This document shows positions 14,953 through 25,250 of a stretch of DNA of 44,388 nucleotides, piece after piece. Origin of the DNA: an uncultured Lachnospiraceae bacterium (GTDB taxonomy: Bacteria; Bacillota; Clostridia; Lachnospirales; Lachnospiraceae). Below the pieces are notes generated by a model. That model was not told the origin of the DNA. It saw only the letters and a list, made by a program, of their open reading frames with translations, and searched no databases. The position numbers and the translations under genes were made by a program. Numbering within the stretch: the stretch's first letter is position 1; each line of letters starts with the position of its first letter. Location of the stretch: the NCBI GenBank assembly GCA_947627245.1, contig CANQVH010000025.1:1-44388 (forward strand), in the 5' to 3' direction.

Positions 14953-17900
14953 TGCATGACCTCCCCAGCAGGCGCTTCGAGACCCGCAGTCTCTCCTGTG
15001 GGCGCATCAAGGCTCATGGTAACCTCAGAAAAAGCTTCCGTTCCCGCAGGCAAGCCCTCGGTCCCTGCCTGCGCGGGCGCCGCGGCTGCCTGTGTCTGCG
15101 GCTCTGTCGGAGCCTGTGTCTGGGGTTCTGTCGGAGCCTGTATCTGTGTCTCTGACGGCGCCTGCGTCTGCGGCTCTAACGGGATCTGCGTCGGCTCTAT
15201 CACAGGCTGTTCCTGCGGTTCCACGACAACATCCCCACCGTCAAGTATGATTCCGTCGTCTGTCCAGCCCGTGTCTCCGCCGTTATCCGGCAAGATCTCC
15301 TGTACGTCCCCATCCGGCAGCGTCGTATCCGGCACAACATCAGTTCCGGTTTCTGCCACCATGTTCCCGTCAAGGTCGAACGAGAAGACCATCTCACTGC
15401 CTATGGTCGCCAGATCCGTCGGATTATCGGTCTGCATCGCAGCCTGCATTGCGGCCACATCCTCCGCGATATCTCCCTCGTACCAAATGATCTGCTCCTT
15501 ATATTTCCTCGGCACGAACGTATAGCCTTCCGCGTTGTCCTTCTCCACATCAAACTCGTCATATTTTCTGCCCGGCGTCAGCAGACGTAGCATACTGGAC
15601 AGTTTCGGTTCCTTTTCCTGCCCCAAAGCCGTGTTTTCCGGCAGTACATAAGCGCCCTGCCTGCGATCCGCCGTGATCGCCTCGTCCGCCTCCGGATCCT
15701 TCTCATACACGCTCTGCAGGAGCTGGCGCACGGTCAGGCTGTGCGTGCAGTAAACTCCGTTGAAGGTATACAGGAATTTCTGCCCTTCCATCGGCTCGAT
15801 ATCCGGAAGGACGATCTGATAATCGACACTCTCCACTTCCTTCGTTGTAACATTCAAATGCTCACGGATTCGAAGCTTCGGATAAAGCTTTTCTATTTTC
15901 TTGGGATTCAGCGTTCCGCCCTCATCCGCCTGAGCATAGCTGACCTCGCAGCTCTCGTCTCCGATCGCCTTCTTATCCAGCTCGATCTCGTAGATTCTCA
16001 GGTTCGGATCCGTCTCAAGCTCCGCCCTGAACCGCTCATAGCGGTCTGGATTCGTCTGATCCGCTTCGATGACCTGCTCAACTGGAACCTTCTTGTACTT
16101 CTCCATATCCTCTCGCGTCTTATCCGGATTCTGTTCCAACCAAAGAGCTATCTCTTCTTCCGTAAAATCGCGCTCCAGATAGTAGCTGTATTCCGTGCTT
16201 GCGTTCCCGCGCATCAGATTCAGCGTGGCCGTCGGACTGTCGTATGTAGCTTGATCCGCGTCGTTATTCAACATCCGGTAAAGCTCGACAAGATATCCGA
16301 CCGCGCGCTGTCCGGCCCTTGGCGTCTCGCCGGCCTTCGGAATGGTCTGCGTCCAACTGTACGCCACATGCTGCAGCGGCTGCGTCTCCGTCCCTGACAG
16401 ATTAAACGTAGGCTCTTCTCCCTCAACCTCGGTTTCAACCGGCGTATATATGTTCACCGTATCAGTTTCCGTCTCAACGGTGCGCTTCATCTCGGGCGCC
16501 TGCAGGCTGATCCTCGGAAGTCTGAGCCACTGGTAACCCGACCACTCGGATCTGAGCTGTCCGTCCGCCGAAACGGAACAGAACTGTACACACAGCCATT
16601 TCCCGGCGTAGCTTAACGGCAATTCGCGGAACATATAGCCTCCGATGTACGGATCTGACATATCAAACTCCGTCTGTCCGTCAAAAGCAGGCACTTCCGT
16701 CAGGCGCAGACTGAGATCCGGATCCATGCCGATATTGGCCCTTTCCGCGTAGAACGCAGCGCGCATCCTGTAGCTGCCCGCGTTCGACACCGTTCCGATC
16801 GTCAGCGTCAGGCCGTCTAAGAATTCCTGCTCCGAGAGAGCCTTATCTTCACCTTCGTCGTCCTTGCCGACCGTCATATCCCAATACGGAACCAGCACAG
16901 CGCTCTCCGGCGGCAGAAGCTCCGGCGCCTCCGTCTGTGTCTGCGGCTGCGTCTGCGGCTCTGTCTCCGTCTGCTCCGTCTCTGTCTCTTCTTCCGTCTC
17001 TGTCTCTGTCTCGGACTCGCTTTCCGTCTGAGTCTGATCCGAACCTGAACCGCCGCCGCCCGTAGAAGCGATCTGCGGCCCTCCTCCGCCCATGCTCACC
17101 GGCGCAGGCGCAGACTCCTCATTCCATCGGATCACACTATTCTGATACGCTGATCCGCCCGTCGTCATCAACGCACTGTAATATACGCGATACAAGCCTT
17201 CCCCGTATCTTTCGATAATATAACCATCTTTTGCCTTGCGTGACGTCAGGATTTTCCGCGGTTCCTGATTCTCTCCGGTCCCGCTCTCATCCGCAGCCGT
17301 CTCCGCCGCCATAGTCTGCGTCTCGCCGGCCGCTGCGATCTGCGTCCCGTCCTCTGCTGTCTGCGTTCCTCCGGTCGCCGCGATCTGCGTCCCGTCCGTC
17401 GTTGCGATCTGCGTCCCGGGCTGAAGATATTCCTCCAGACCCTGCATGGTAACGCCGTCTTTTACCAGATAGCCGAATTTCGGCATACCCTCTGTCATTT
17501 CAAGCGGATAAATGCGCGCATGCGCAAGCTCACCCTGCAATTCATCCGGGATCACGAGCTGTACCACGCCGGTTTCCGTACTACTGCTGATCTGCTTCTG
17601 ATCTGCGGCAACTACGATATCCTCCAGCAGATAATCGCCTTCTTCCACACTTCCGAGCAGCTCTGTCCGGTATGTCGCCGGTTCGCCGCTCAAACTGATG
17701 GTGACAACCGAGCCTTCCCGTTTGACGCTATAACCATCGGCAGGAATGAATCCGTTCGTCAGTTTGCTTGCAGCAGGGATCACCGCTTTGAAGGATTTCA
17801 TCGCGGACGGCGCTTTTTCTGCCGCCGCCTGTCCACCCGTCTCAGGCGGTCTCACCTGAACCTTCGTGAAATTCAGACGGACGTCTGCAGTCTCATTTCC

Positions 17901-20900
17901 GATTGCCGTGCCCAAAATCTCCGTCAGATTGAGCGGCAGGCTGTTCACTGAAATCTTTGTCTCTGTTTCGCTCTTCGCAACAGTTTCTGTGCTCTCCGCG
18001 CCGTCCTCGCCTTCCTGTGCCGTCTCAACGGTCTCGACGCTTACCTTGAAGCCAAGCTCCACATCTCCCTGACTCGCATAATTATCCATGTTCGCAAGCT
18101 TCAGCATATAGACCAGATTTCCTGTCGTCTCGTTCCGCTCCAGACTGATCACCGGCTCCGGATCGATCAGCGATGGCAGGATCTTGATAATGTCTGCATA
18201 AGTATTCGGATCCTCCGTCTGGCGCCCTCCGGTGTAGGAATAATTCGTCACCGTCACCTTGATATACTGGTTCATCCACGATTCGGACACACGCACCGTA
18301 TGGCTGGTCACCCCGCCGTAGAATGTCGCCGTATAGACCGGCTCCTCCGACAGTTCCGCATCCGCTTGCGCATCATCCTTGCTTTCATATAAGCGAAGCT
18401 GCAGCTCTGTCTTGTAGACCTTGCCCTGCGGCTGTGTGCTCTCTGTCTCGCTGGCCGTATCCGAACCGCCCTGCACATCCGGTACTGTTATCTCGCCGTC
18501 CGGCTGAACCTTCTCCTCATCCGGTACCTTGTTCTCCCATGTAATCTCAAGATAACCGCCGTTGTTCGCCGCTTTTACATTTGTCGCAGGCGGAGTCTTC
18601 CCCGGATCAACCGTATCGCCGTTTTCCAGCTTCAGACACGCGCTTGTCATCCGTGGATCAAAACGGTTGTAATTGCCCCTGCAATCCTTCTTATACTCGT
18701 TACTATTCGGATCAGATGCATTCCCAGCTTCATCCGGGGTCGCAAGATAGGATCTGTCACCTCTGCCTGCCTCCGCGTCATCCCAAAGCGGGGACTTGTA
18801 AAGACCCGTCGCATAACTGACTGCCGATCCGAGCCCTGCCGTCTTGATAACCTTCGGCAAAATGAGACTTCCTCCTCCTTCGTCAGGCATCGTTTCCGCC
18901 GAATAATAGTAAACATTCGGATCACTGCTGTTCTTGCTGAAAAGCTGCGACACACGTCTGAATTCGCTCTTATATTCCTCGTCAGGAAGGCCGTCCTTCA
19001 TCGGCACCGTCGGATATTTCACCTGCGCGACACCGATGCTGTTCTCTATGGATACCTTATTCTCAGCCAGTCTTTCGCTGTTTGTATCAAACCCTCCGCT
19101 GACATTCACCGCCAGTCCTGCGAACAAATTCTCCGCATCTTCGACTTCTTCCGCCGGTCTCCCGTAATTGCGGCAAAGGTTCAGCTCCAGAGAAACCGCC
19201 CCGGACTTCTCGCTGTCGTACACCGCGATTCCGGCTCCGCCGCCCCTGATGCAGCCGGCATTCGCACAGTCCTCAATCTTCACGAGCGAGCTCACCTGCG
19301 CAAATCCGTCACCACCCGTCTGCTGAGCCGGAAGCGCTCCTGTTACCGCCGCGATGCCCGCGCCGAGCGGATCATCGACCACGCCAAAATTCGTACAGGA
19401 AAGAATCGTTACCTGCCCGTTGATCCTTGAAAAGCTGCCGACGATACCCGCCGCGCCTGCCTGGCTCGTTGCTTTGATCGTAGCATTTGCATCGCCGATA
19501 TCCTTCCCTGTCTCTGAAGACGTATCCTTTACGCCGTTTACACACCCGCTGATATTTCCTGCCGCGTCGGACGCCCATTCGCCCAGAATGCCGCCCGCCT
19601 TGCCGTCCGCATCGTCAGAGGTGACCGCCGCGTAGTTCACACAACCCTGTATCGCAACCGTTGACGCCGGATTCTCACTGTCCAAAGCGACACGTCCGAC
19701 AATACCGCCGGCCGCCCCGCCGCCTGCGCTGCTGCCCGTCGCTGCGATCACAACATCTTCCTGTGAGCCGCTGTCCTCATTCCCCGACAGGGTTACCTGA
19801 GCATAGTTCTGCAGGCCGTTCAGCTCCATCGCGGTGTGCGTACCGATAACACCACCCACGGAACCCGACGTCTGAGCCGCTGTAACCGTCCATCCGCTGC
19901 CGCTGTATGCCTCCAGCACACGCGCCCGGCCTTCATTGATGCCGACGATGCCGCCCGTCGCCTGCGCTCCGGTGGTGCTGATCGTTACAGTGCTTGCATC
20001 CGAATTTCCATCAATCCTCCGGATCTCCGCATTTTCTCTGTTGCGTCCGGCAATACCGCCCACATAGCTGCCGCTTACGGTAATTTCAGCCGCGCCAAGC
20101 TTACAGAGCTCTATAATGCCCTCTCCGGCGTTGATGCCCGCAATGCCGCCGTAGGATGCATCCGGCTTCGCCACGCCTGCACCGCTCGTGATGTCGCCTG
20201 TATATACGATATTCTTGATCGTACCCATGTTCTGCCCGGCAATGCCGCCCAGCGCCCCGGCGCTCGCGTACTCAAGGCTGACGCTGACGCTTGCCTGTGC
20301 GCTGTACACACCGTCGACCATGCCGTCGATCGTACCGTAATTCACGCCTGCGACGCCGCCCACGTTCGCCGCATTCGGTGCGTTCATCGTCACGTCATCG
20401 CTCATATTGCCCATGTAGATCTTGCCTGCACGCCGGTTCTCGCCGACGATGCCGCCCAGCGACGAATTCAGCCCGGCCGTAGCCTGCGCCGGTGTGCAGC
20501 CTTCGATCAGGCCCTCATTGACGCCGGCAATGCCGCCCGCGACGTCGTTTCCTGTGATTCCGGAAGCCGTGCTGTTCCTGATCGTGGCCGGTTTATCCGA
20601 ATCGACATAGCCATTCACACCCACAATGCCGCCGACATAATTCTGCGTGCTGCCGCCCGCGCTCATATTGGAAGCGGAGCAACCTGTAATCGTTCCCTCA
20701 TTAACCTCGGCAAGCCCGCCGATGTAGGTCGCGCTGTTCGCCGTCACGCTTCCGCCGCTCCCGTCGCTTCCTCCCACAAACTTGCAGTTTTCAAGCGTCG
20801 TATTCGCTGAAACATAGCCAAGGATCCCGCCGCTGAAGCTGTAGGCCATATCGGAGCCGTATTTCGCCGTCGGCAGCGCAGGATCCGTCAAGGCGCTGTT

Positions 20901-23900
20901 CGCCGTCACTGCCGCGCTGCCTGTGCAATTATTTATCGTCAGTTTTGTCTGCGCCGCGTTGTACCCCAGCACACCGCCCGCAAACACACCTGCCGTCACG
21001 GAACCGCTTACAGTCCCGTCTTTGATCATCATCGTCCCGGACGAATCAGCGTCCCCATTGATAGCGTCCCCATCCATAGCGAACACATTCAGCGCCTGCG
21101 CGCGCAGGTCAGCCGTCTTTGCCACATCGGTCATATTCGCCACAATGCCGCTGGTCTCGCCGCGGTCAAACAGTCCCCCAAGCGAATCCACCACACGGTT
21201 GTAGCCGAACAGCCCGCCCGCGAGCGCACTGGTCGCCTCGACCGTTGCCGTTCCGTCAACGATCGTGACTGTCGCCGGTTTTTCAATAATATTAGCGCCC
21301 GCGTAGCCGCCCACGTAGCTGTTTCCGCTGACCGTCCCTGCATTCCAAGTAAGAGAGCCGTTCAGCAGTTCCACGGAAGTATTCAGGCCGACCGCGCCGC
21401 CCACGAAGCTTTCTCCCGCGACGGAAACTCCAGCCGTTGTATAGCCGGAAATCGCCCCGCCATCGTTCTCGCCGTCATTGTATCCCACAATACCGCCGAC
21501 GTAGCTGCGCCCCGTCACGTTTCCTGTAACTTCAATATTGGAAGTTCCTGTGAGGCTGCCCCTGTTGCAGCCCGCGATGCCGCCGACGTAATCCGCGTAT
21601 CCGCCGCCAAGCGCAAGGAACAACTCACTCTGAGAAACATCCGGCATGCTCGTCGTGCTGTCCGCGATCGTCCCGGCGTTCACACCTGCGATACCGCCGA
21701 TATATTCCGGCGCGCTCACGCTGTCTCCCGCGCCGATCACAACGCCATTGTTCGTCCAGCCGGAGATCGTCGCACCGGAGCCGGTAACGTCCGTATACTT
21801 CACCGCATCTAAGCTGGCCGCCTCTTCCGACACACTCCCATTCGCGCCGACAATGCCGCCGATGAAACGTCTGCCGACCACGGTCGCATTATTACTCTTT
21901 CCGTTCGGAGTCAGACTTCCGCCCGCGCTCAGGCCGACAATACCGCCGACAAAGTTCTTTCCTAATACATAACCTCCATCCGTACCGCAGCCGACAAGCA
22001 ATGCAGATCCGTTCATATAGCCTGCAATACCGCCCACATAGCTGCCGTACAGCCTCTTCTGTACTTCCTCCGCCGTCAGCGCAGTCACACTGCCGTCCGC
22101 GCTCTGCGGCATCGGATTGCTGATGCAATTCTTAACAGTTGCGCCATCCAGATACCCGACAATACCGCCGATGTTCTTCGGCTCCGCAGCCGCTCCTGTC
22201 GTCTCCGACAGCGCGACCCCATCGGGATAACCGTACACGATACCACTGTTCTCCGCGCTGGACAGCGTCCCTTCATTGAGCAGGCCGACAATTCCGCCAA
22301 CGTTTCCAAGACCGCTTACCTCCGCGCCGTTCTTCAGCCCGGATACAGTTTCGGTGGAAGCTCCCTCTCCAAAGCTTCCGAAAATACCGCCGACGTTTTC
22401 ACCGCCCGCCACATAGCCGCTGACCGTCTCTACATTTGCAAGTCCGCCATCATTCAGGCCGCAGAACGCGCCGACATTCTTCCCGGCAAAACCGTGCGCC
22501 GTATCTATGCCACGTACGTCAACATTTTGAAGTCTGAGAGCCTGAATCGTACCTTTGTTTACACGCACGAGTCCCGTCGCGTCGTCCGCGCCAGTCGCGC
22601 CCTGCTCCGGCTGGAGCGTCAGATAATCGATCGTCCAGCGCAGATCCGTGACCGATGCCTCCGCCTCGCCATCGTCTTCGCCTTCCTTTTTCTCGTCTTC
22701 CTCTTCGCCCTGCGCCGCCTTCATTTCCTCCTCAGTCGCAGTTCCCACCAGTTTACTGTTCGCATTCAGGACGGCGATTCCCGGGAAAGCAGGATAGATC
22801 GTCCGCTCGCCCTCCGCAGCCTCAGTGTAGCCGTAAGGGTTTTGTTCACTATAATATTTCGCAGTCGTCTGCGCGCCTGTGGCCGTCGGTGATACCTCGC
22901 CCTCAGCCGCGTTCTCCTCCAGCCCCGTCTGAGCAAGGAGACCGTCCGGCCCGCCCCATGCGAAATCATTCACAATCTTATATGTAGTTGAAGCAGTCGA
23001 GCTGCCAGCAGCCTGTTCGAAGAGACTGACATTATATAGATGGCGCGCATTCGCGATCTCGTACTCGGCGTTGCCCGACTCGGATTTTCCGTCCGCAAAA
23101 AACAGATTCTCCGCCGCTGTCTGCTGCCCGGGATCCTCTTCTCTTGCCAGTACGTACACCTTCGCAGACACCTTCGCAGAGCCGTCCAGACTCAGCCCGT
23201 AGTGAGTTCCGTCCTTCTCATAGCTCAGACGCCGGCCGCTGTATGTCTTCATAAGCTCTGCCTGAGGATCTGCATCTGCCTCTGTACTTTTCATCGCTTC
23301 GGCCGCATAGGAATCCATTACGTCAAGCGAAAGCGCAATGCCGCTGCCAAAATCATCCTTAGAATCATCCTGAACCAGATAAGCATGAAACTTGATCCCG
23401 CTCTTTTGGTCTGCCTCACTCGAGTCGCTTGCACCCGAAGCCTCCAAAACGCCCTCAGATGTCAATTTCAGCGCAACGCCATCGTCGCTACTTGGATCTG
23501 AATTGAAGAGCTTCACGCTTTCCGCTTCCACAGACGGATGATTGCCGCCTTCGCGTGTGACAGACAACACATCATCTTTATTTAAGATAATTTCCGCCAG
23601 ACACTTCGTGCCTTCATCTTCATAAAGCTCGATCTTGTAGCTCTGCGCGCTCTTCATATACTGATATTTCTTATCGAGAAACCACTGAACATCCAATGAC
23701 TCCGCATTCACCATGCGGGCCTTTTTGACCTTCAGATCCTTCACTTCCTCCTGCGGCGCCTGCTCGGAGAGCTCGGTGTTGTAATAGCCGAGGCCGACCC
23801 GTCTGCGATAAGACGCGTCACGCCGCGAAATATCCATCGTGTCTGTGCCCTCGCCATAAGAAAACTTCTGCCCCTTATCGCTATAGAGCACACCGGAAAC

Positions 23901-24479
23901 CACGCCGTCCTGCGCGTCGAACTCCACGCAGATTGAAGCATTGTAAATGCCCACGTCCGTCACATAATTGCTCAGAAGATCAAACAAAAGCTTCGTCTCT
24001 TCAGGCACGCTGTCAGGCACGCTGGCATCATCAAGATTCTGTTTTCCGGCCTTGACTTCCGCCTCGATCGCTGCATAATCGTCACTTGACATTTTAAGAT
24101 AGGAAATCGTGCTGTAATCCATCCGCGCGCCGTCTCCCGCCGACGCGTCCACATCCGCGTATGCATCCTGCGGAACAAACGTAGGTGTGTGATCCGGCAG
24201 AGTCTCCATACTCTTGCGCAGGCCGTCCAGTCTGCCGCTGGCCTTGTAGTATGTAATCGCGGACTGCGCCGCACTGAAAAGCGTCTTCGCGTTCTCATTG
24301 TTCCGCTTGTAGGTCGAGTACATGGTATACCCCAGCATACCGCCGGCCGAAACCGCAGCCAGCAGCCCGATCAACGCAAGCACAACAATCAGCTCCACTA
24401 ATGTGAAGCCGCTTCGCGCCTTTGAAGCACTCTCCTTCTTCAATTTTCTCTGAACGCTTTCCATAACCTGTTTCTTCAC
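14949..24479 (-). CDS. Giant modular pseudopilin with GLUG repeats and Fn3-like domains
   Basis: 3176 residues from a GTG at 24479, chosen because AAGGGGAA lies 4-5 bases upstream and it gives a short basic leader; ATGs at 24464 and 24500 are alternatives. The prepilin site SG/FTLVELIVVLALIGLLA is near residue 17, followed by the pilin helix and a roughly 200-residue pilin-like head. About residues 635-1775 contain dozens of GLUG-type units (NVGGIVG, YVGGIAG, and similar), a beta-helix-forming repeat found in bacterial adhesins. Fn3-like segments begin near 1960 (PPATNVKAANN, LEITWEN). A Thr/Glu/Gln low-complexity stretch lies near 2480-2515, and Pro-Gln-Thr repeats (PQTQAP) near the end at 3095-3135. 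No sortase motif or transmembrane end is seen, so anchoring would be by polymerisation into a type IV filament. First gene of a four-gene operon; likely a tip adhesin. Confidence 0.85.
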   Translation of the reverse strand: MKKQVMESVQRKLKKESASKARSGFTLVELIVVLALIGLLAAVSAGGMLGYTMYSTYKRNNENAKTLFSAAQSAITYYKASGRLDGLRKSMETLPDHTPTFVPQDAYADVDASAGDGARMDYSTISYLKMSSDDYAAIEAEVKAGKQNLDDASVPDSVPEETKLLFDLLSNYVTDVGIYNASICVEFDAQDGVVSGVLYSDKGQKFSYGEGTDTMDISRRDASYRRRVGLGYYNTELSEQAPQEEVKDLKVKKARMVNAESLDVQWFLDKKYQYMKSAQSYKIELYEDEGTKCLAEIILNKDDVLSVTREGGNHPSVEAESVKLFNSDPSSDDGVALKLTSEGVLEASGASDSSEADQKSGIKFHAYLVQDDSKDDFGSGIALSLDVMDSYAAEAMKSTEADADPQAELMKTYSGRRLSYEKDGTHYGLSLDGSAKVSAKVYVLAREEDPGQQTAAENLFFADGKSESGNAEYEIANARHLYNVSLFEQAAGSSTASTTYKIVNDFAWGGPDGLLAQTGLEENAAEGEVSPTATGAQTTAKYYSEQNPYGYTEAAEGERTIYPAFPGIAVLNANSKLVGTATEEEMKAAQGEEEDEKKEGEDDGEAEASVTDLRWTIDYLTLQPEQGATGADDATGLVRVNKGTIQALRLQNVDVRGIDTAHGFAGKNVGAFCGLNDGGLANVETVSGYVAGGENVGGIFGSFGEGASTETVSGLKNGAEVSGLGNVGGIVGLLNEGTLSSAENSGIVYGYPDGVALSETTGAAAEPKNIGGIVGYLDGATVKNCISNPMPQSADGSVTALTAEEVQKRLYGSYVGGIAGYMNGSALLVGCGTDGGYVLGKNFVGGIVGLSAGGSLTPNGKSNNATVVGRRFIGGIVGANGSVSEEAASLDAVKYTDVTGSGATISGWTNNGVVIGAGDSVSAPEYIGGIAGVNAGTIADSTTSMPDVSQSELFLALGGGYADYVGGIAGCNRGSLTGTSNIEVTGNVTGRSYVGGIVGYNDGENDGGAISGYTTAGVSVAGESFVGGAVGLNTSVELLNGSLTWNAGTVSGNSYVGGYAGANIIEKPATVTIVDGTATVEATSALAGGLFGYNRVVDSLGGLFDRGETSGIVANMTDVAKTADLRAQALNVFAMDGDAINGDADSSGTMMIKDGTVSGSVTAGVFAGGVLGYNAAQTKLTINNCTGSAAVTANSALTDPALPTAKYGSDMAYSFSGGILGYVSANTTLENCKFVGGSDGSGGSVTANSATYIGGLAEVNEGTITGCSASNMSAGGSTQNYVGGIVGVNGYVDSDKPATIRNSTASGITGNDVAGGIAGVNEGLIEGCTPAQATAGLNSSLGGIVGENRRAGKIYMGNMSDDVTMNAPNAANVGGVAGVNYGTIDGMVDGVYSAQASVSVSLEYASAGALGGIAGQNMGTIKNIVYTGDITSGAGVAKPDASYGGIAGINAGEGIIELCKLGAAEITVSGSYVGGIAGRNRENAEIRRIDGNSDASTVTISTTGAQATGGIVGINEGRARVLEAYSGSGWTVTAAQTSGSVGGVIGTHTAMELNGLQNYAQVTLSGNEDSGSQEDVVIAATGSSAGGGAAGGIVGRVALDSENPASTVAIQGCVNYAAVTSDDADGKAGGILGEWASDAAGNISGCVNGVKDTSSETGKDIGDANATIKATSQAGAAGIVGSFSRINGQVTILSCTNFGVVDDPLGAGIAAVTGALPAQQTGGDGFAQVSSLVKIEDCANAGCIRGGGAGIAVYDSEKSGAVSLELNLCRNYGRPAEEVEDAENLFAGLAVNVSGGFDTNSERLAENKVSIENSIGVAQVKYPTVPMKDGLPDEEYKSEFRRVSQLFSKNSSDPNVYYYSAETMPDEGGGSLILPKVIKTAGLGSAVSYATGLYKSPLWDDAEAGRGDRSYLATPDEAGNASDPNSNEYKKDCRGNYNRFDPRMTSACLKLENGDTVDPGKTPPATNVKAANNGGYLEITWENKVPDEEKVQPDGEITVPDVQGGSDTASETESTQPQGKVYKTELQLRLYESKDDAQADAELSEEPVYTATFYGGVTSHTVRVSESWMNQYIKVTVTNYSYTGGRQTEDPNTYADIIKILPSLIDPEPVISLERNETTGNLVYMLKLANMDNYASQGDVELGFKVSVETVETAQEGEDGAESTETVAKSETETKISVNSLPLNLTEILGTAIGNETADVRLNFTKVQVRPPETGGQAAAEKAPSAMKSFKAVIPAASKLTNGFIPADGYSVKREGSVVTISLSGEPATYRTELLGSVEEGDYLLEDIVVAADQKQISSSTETGVVQLVIPDELQGELAHARIYPLEMTEGMPKFGYLVKDGVTMQGLEEYLQPGTQIATTDGTQIAATGGTQTAEDGTQIAAAGETQTMAAETAADESGTGENQEPRKILTSRKAKDGYIIERYGEGLYRVYYSALMTTGGSAYQNSVIRWNEESAPAPVSMGGGGPQIASTGGGGSGSDQTQTESESETETETEEETETEQTETEPQTQPQTQTEAPELLPPESAVLVPYWDMTVGKDDEGEDKALSEQEFLDGLTLTIGTVSNAGSYRMRAAFYAERANIGMDPDLSLRLTEVPAFDGQTEFDMSDPYIGGYMFRELPLSYAGKWLCVQFCSVSADGQLRSEWSGYQWLRLPRISLQAPEMKRTVETETDTVNIYTPVETEVEGEEPTFNLSGTETQPLQHVAYSWTQTIPKAGETPRAGQRAVGYLVELYRMLNNDADQATYDSPTATLNLMRGNASTEYSYYLERDFTEEEIALWLEQNPDKTREDMEKYKKVPVEQVIEADQTNPDRYERFRAELETDPNLRIYEIELDKKAIGDESCEVSYAQADEGGTLNPKKIEKLYPKLRIREHLNVTTKEVESVDYQIVLPDIEPMEGQKFLYTFNGVYCTHSLTVRQLLQSVYEKDPEADEAITADRRQGAYVLPENTALGQEKEPKLSSMLRLLTPGRKYDEFDVEKDNAEGYTFVPRKYKEQIIWYEGDIAEDVAAMQAAMQTDNPTDLATIGSEMVFSFDLDGNMVAETGTDVVPDTTLPDGDVQEILPDNGGDTGWTDDGIILDGGDVVVEPQEQPVIEPTQIPLEPQTQAPSETQIQAPTEPQTQAPTEPQTQAAAAPAQAGTEGLPAGTEAFSEVTMSLDAPTGETAGLEAPAGEVMQ

Positions 24480-24604
24480 TTCAGTTCCCCTTTTCCCCAT
24501 ATAGATCCGTGCAACACCGGCAGCCAAAATCCCTCTGCCGCACTGCGTAAATCCTTTGCATTACATGTATATTTTTAAAAAAGGGCATAAAAACCCAATT
24601 TTTT

Positions 24605-24632
24605 ATCTTAGGATACCACATTTTTCTGTAAA
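24605..24632 (-). promoter_or_regulatory. Promoter of the giant pseudopilin operon
   Basis: Minus strand: -35 TTTACA (24627-24632), 16-base spacer, -10 TAAGAT (24605-24610). The leader to the GTG start is about 120 bases. No structure was recognised in it. Confidence 0.5.
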
Positions 24633-24780
24633 CTACAAGTAAAAAAAGGGCCAATGGAGAAAACATCGTCCCCTCAGCCCTCTTTTCGCGGAAAAAATTT
24701 TGATTCATGTCGGTATTTTAGTTGATATTTTTATCATATTTAGATATTGCATATTTAGATTGTGGTTCTATCTTTTGTAG

Positions 24781-24930
24781 CTAACCGTCTATATGATCTT
24801 TATAGAATTCCTCTGCCTGCTCTCTATTTGAAAATCTGCCTGATTCGGCGTGAACAGTTGTTTCGATAGTATAGACCTTTTCTCTTGTGTAGATTCAGAT
24901 TTCTGAACTTGTATCCCTATCACTCTTCAT
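24781..24930 (-). pseudogene. Degenerate small reading frame with one in-frame stop
   Basis: From an ATG at 24930 the frame reads MKSDRDTSSEI, then TGA (24895-24897), then a 37-codon protein-like stretch containing VYTIETTVHAESGRFSN and EQAEEFYKDHIDG before a stop at 24781. The composition looks like a real small protein. No family is recognised. It may be a decayed gene or, less likely, the second part may be translated alone. The rest of 24640-24980 shows nothing else that can be supported. Confidence 0.35.
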
Positions 24931-24980
24931 CCTTACGTAATAGTCTTTTAAAGCAAAAGAATATATGCATGTTCTTACAC

Positions 24981-25250
24981 CTACCTCGGAAGCTGCCGCA
25001 TGAACTCCTCCACAGAAGACGCAGATGCTGCCAGCTTCAAATATCTGCGCAGCACGTCGGCATCCTGCTCAGAGGAGAGGAATTCCCGCAACTCTTCCGA
25101 GACCTCACCGGGAAGATCAGCCAGCAGGTCAAGGATACTATTTGTGATACCTCTTACGATACCTTTTGTGATACCTTTTGCTATGCCTTTCGCTTCACCT
25201 TCATTATAACCGGACTCGCGCTGCTCCTGCAGCATCTCCTCAAGTATCAT
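24981..25250 (-). CDS. Probable intragenic RpnS-like tail protein (internal start)
   Basis: In-frame ATG at 25250 (codon 215), preceded by GGGAGG with 8-base spacing. The 89-residue product starts MILEEMLQE and ends VEEFMRQLPR. A free-standing gene at 25958-26221 encodes an 87-residue protein that aligns along its whole length and starts at the same point, which supports this as a real start. Inhibition of the full-length nuclease is inferred from E. coli Rpn work. Confidence 0.6.
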   Translation of the reverse strand: MILEEMLQEQRESGYNEGEAKGIAKGITKGIVRGITNSILDLLADLPGEVSEELREFLSSEQDADVLRRYLKLAASASSVEEFMRQLPR

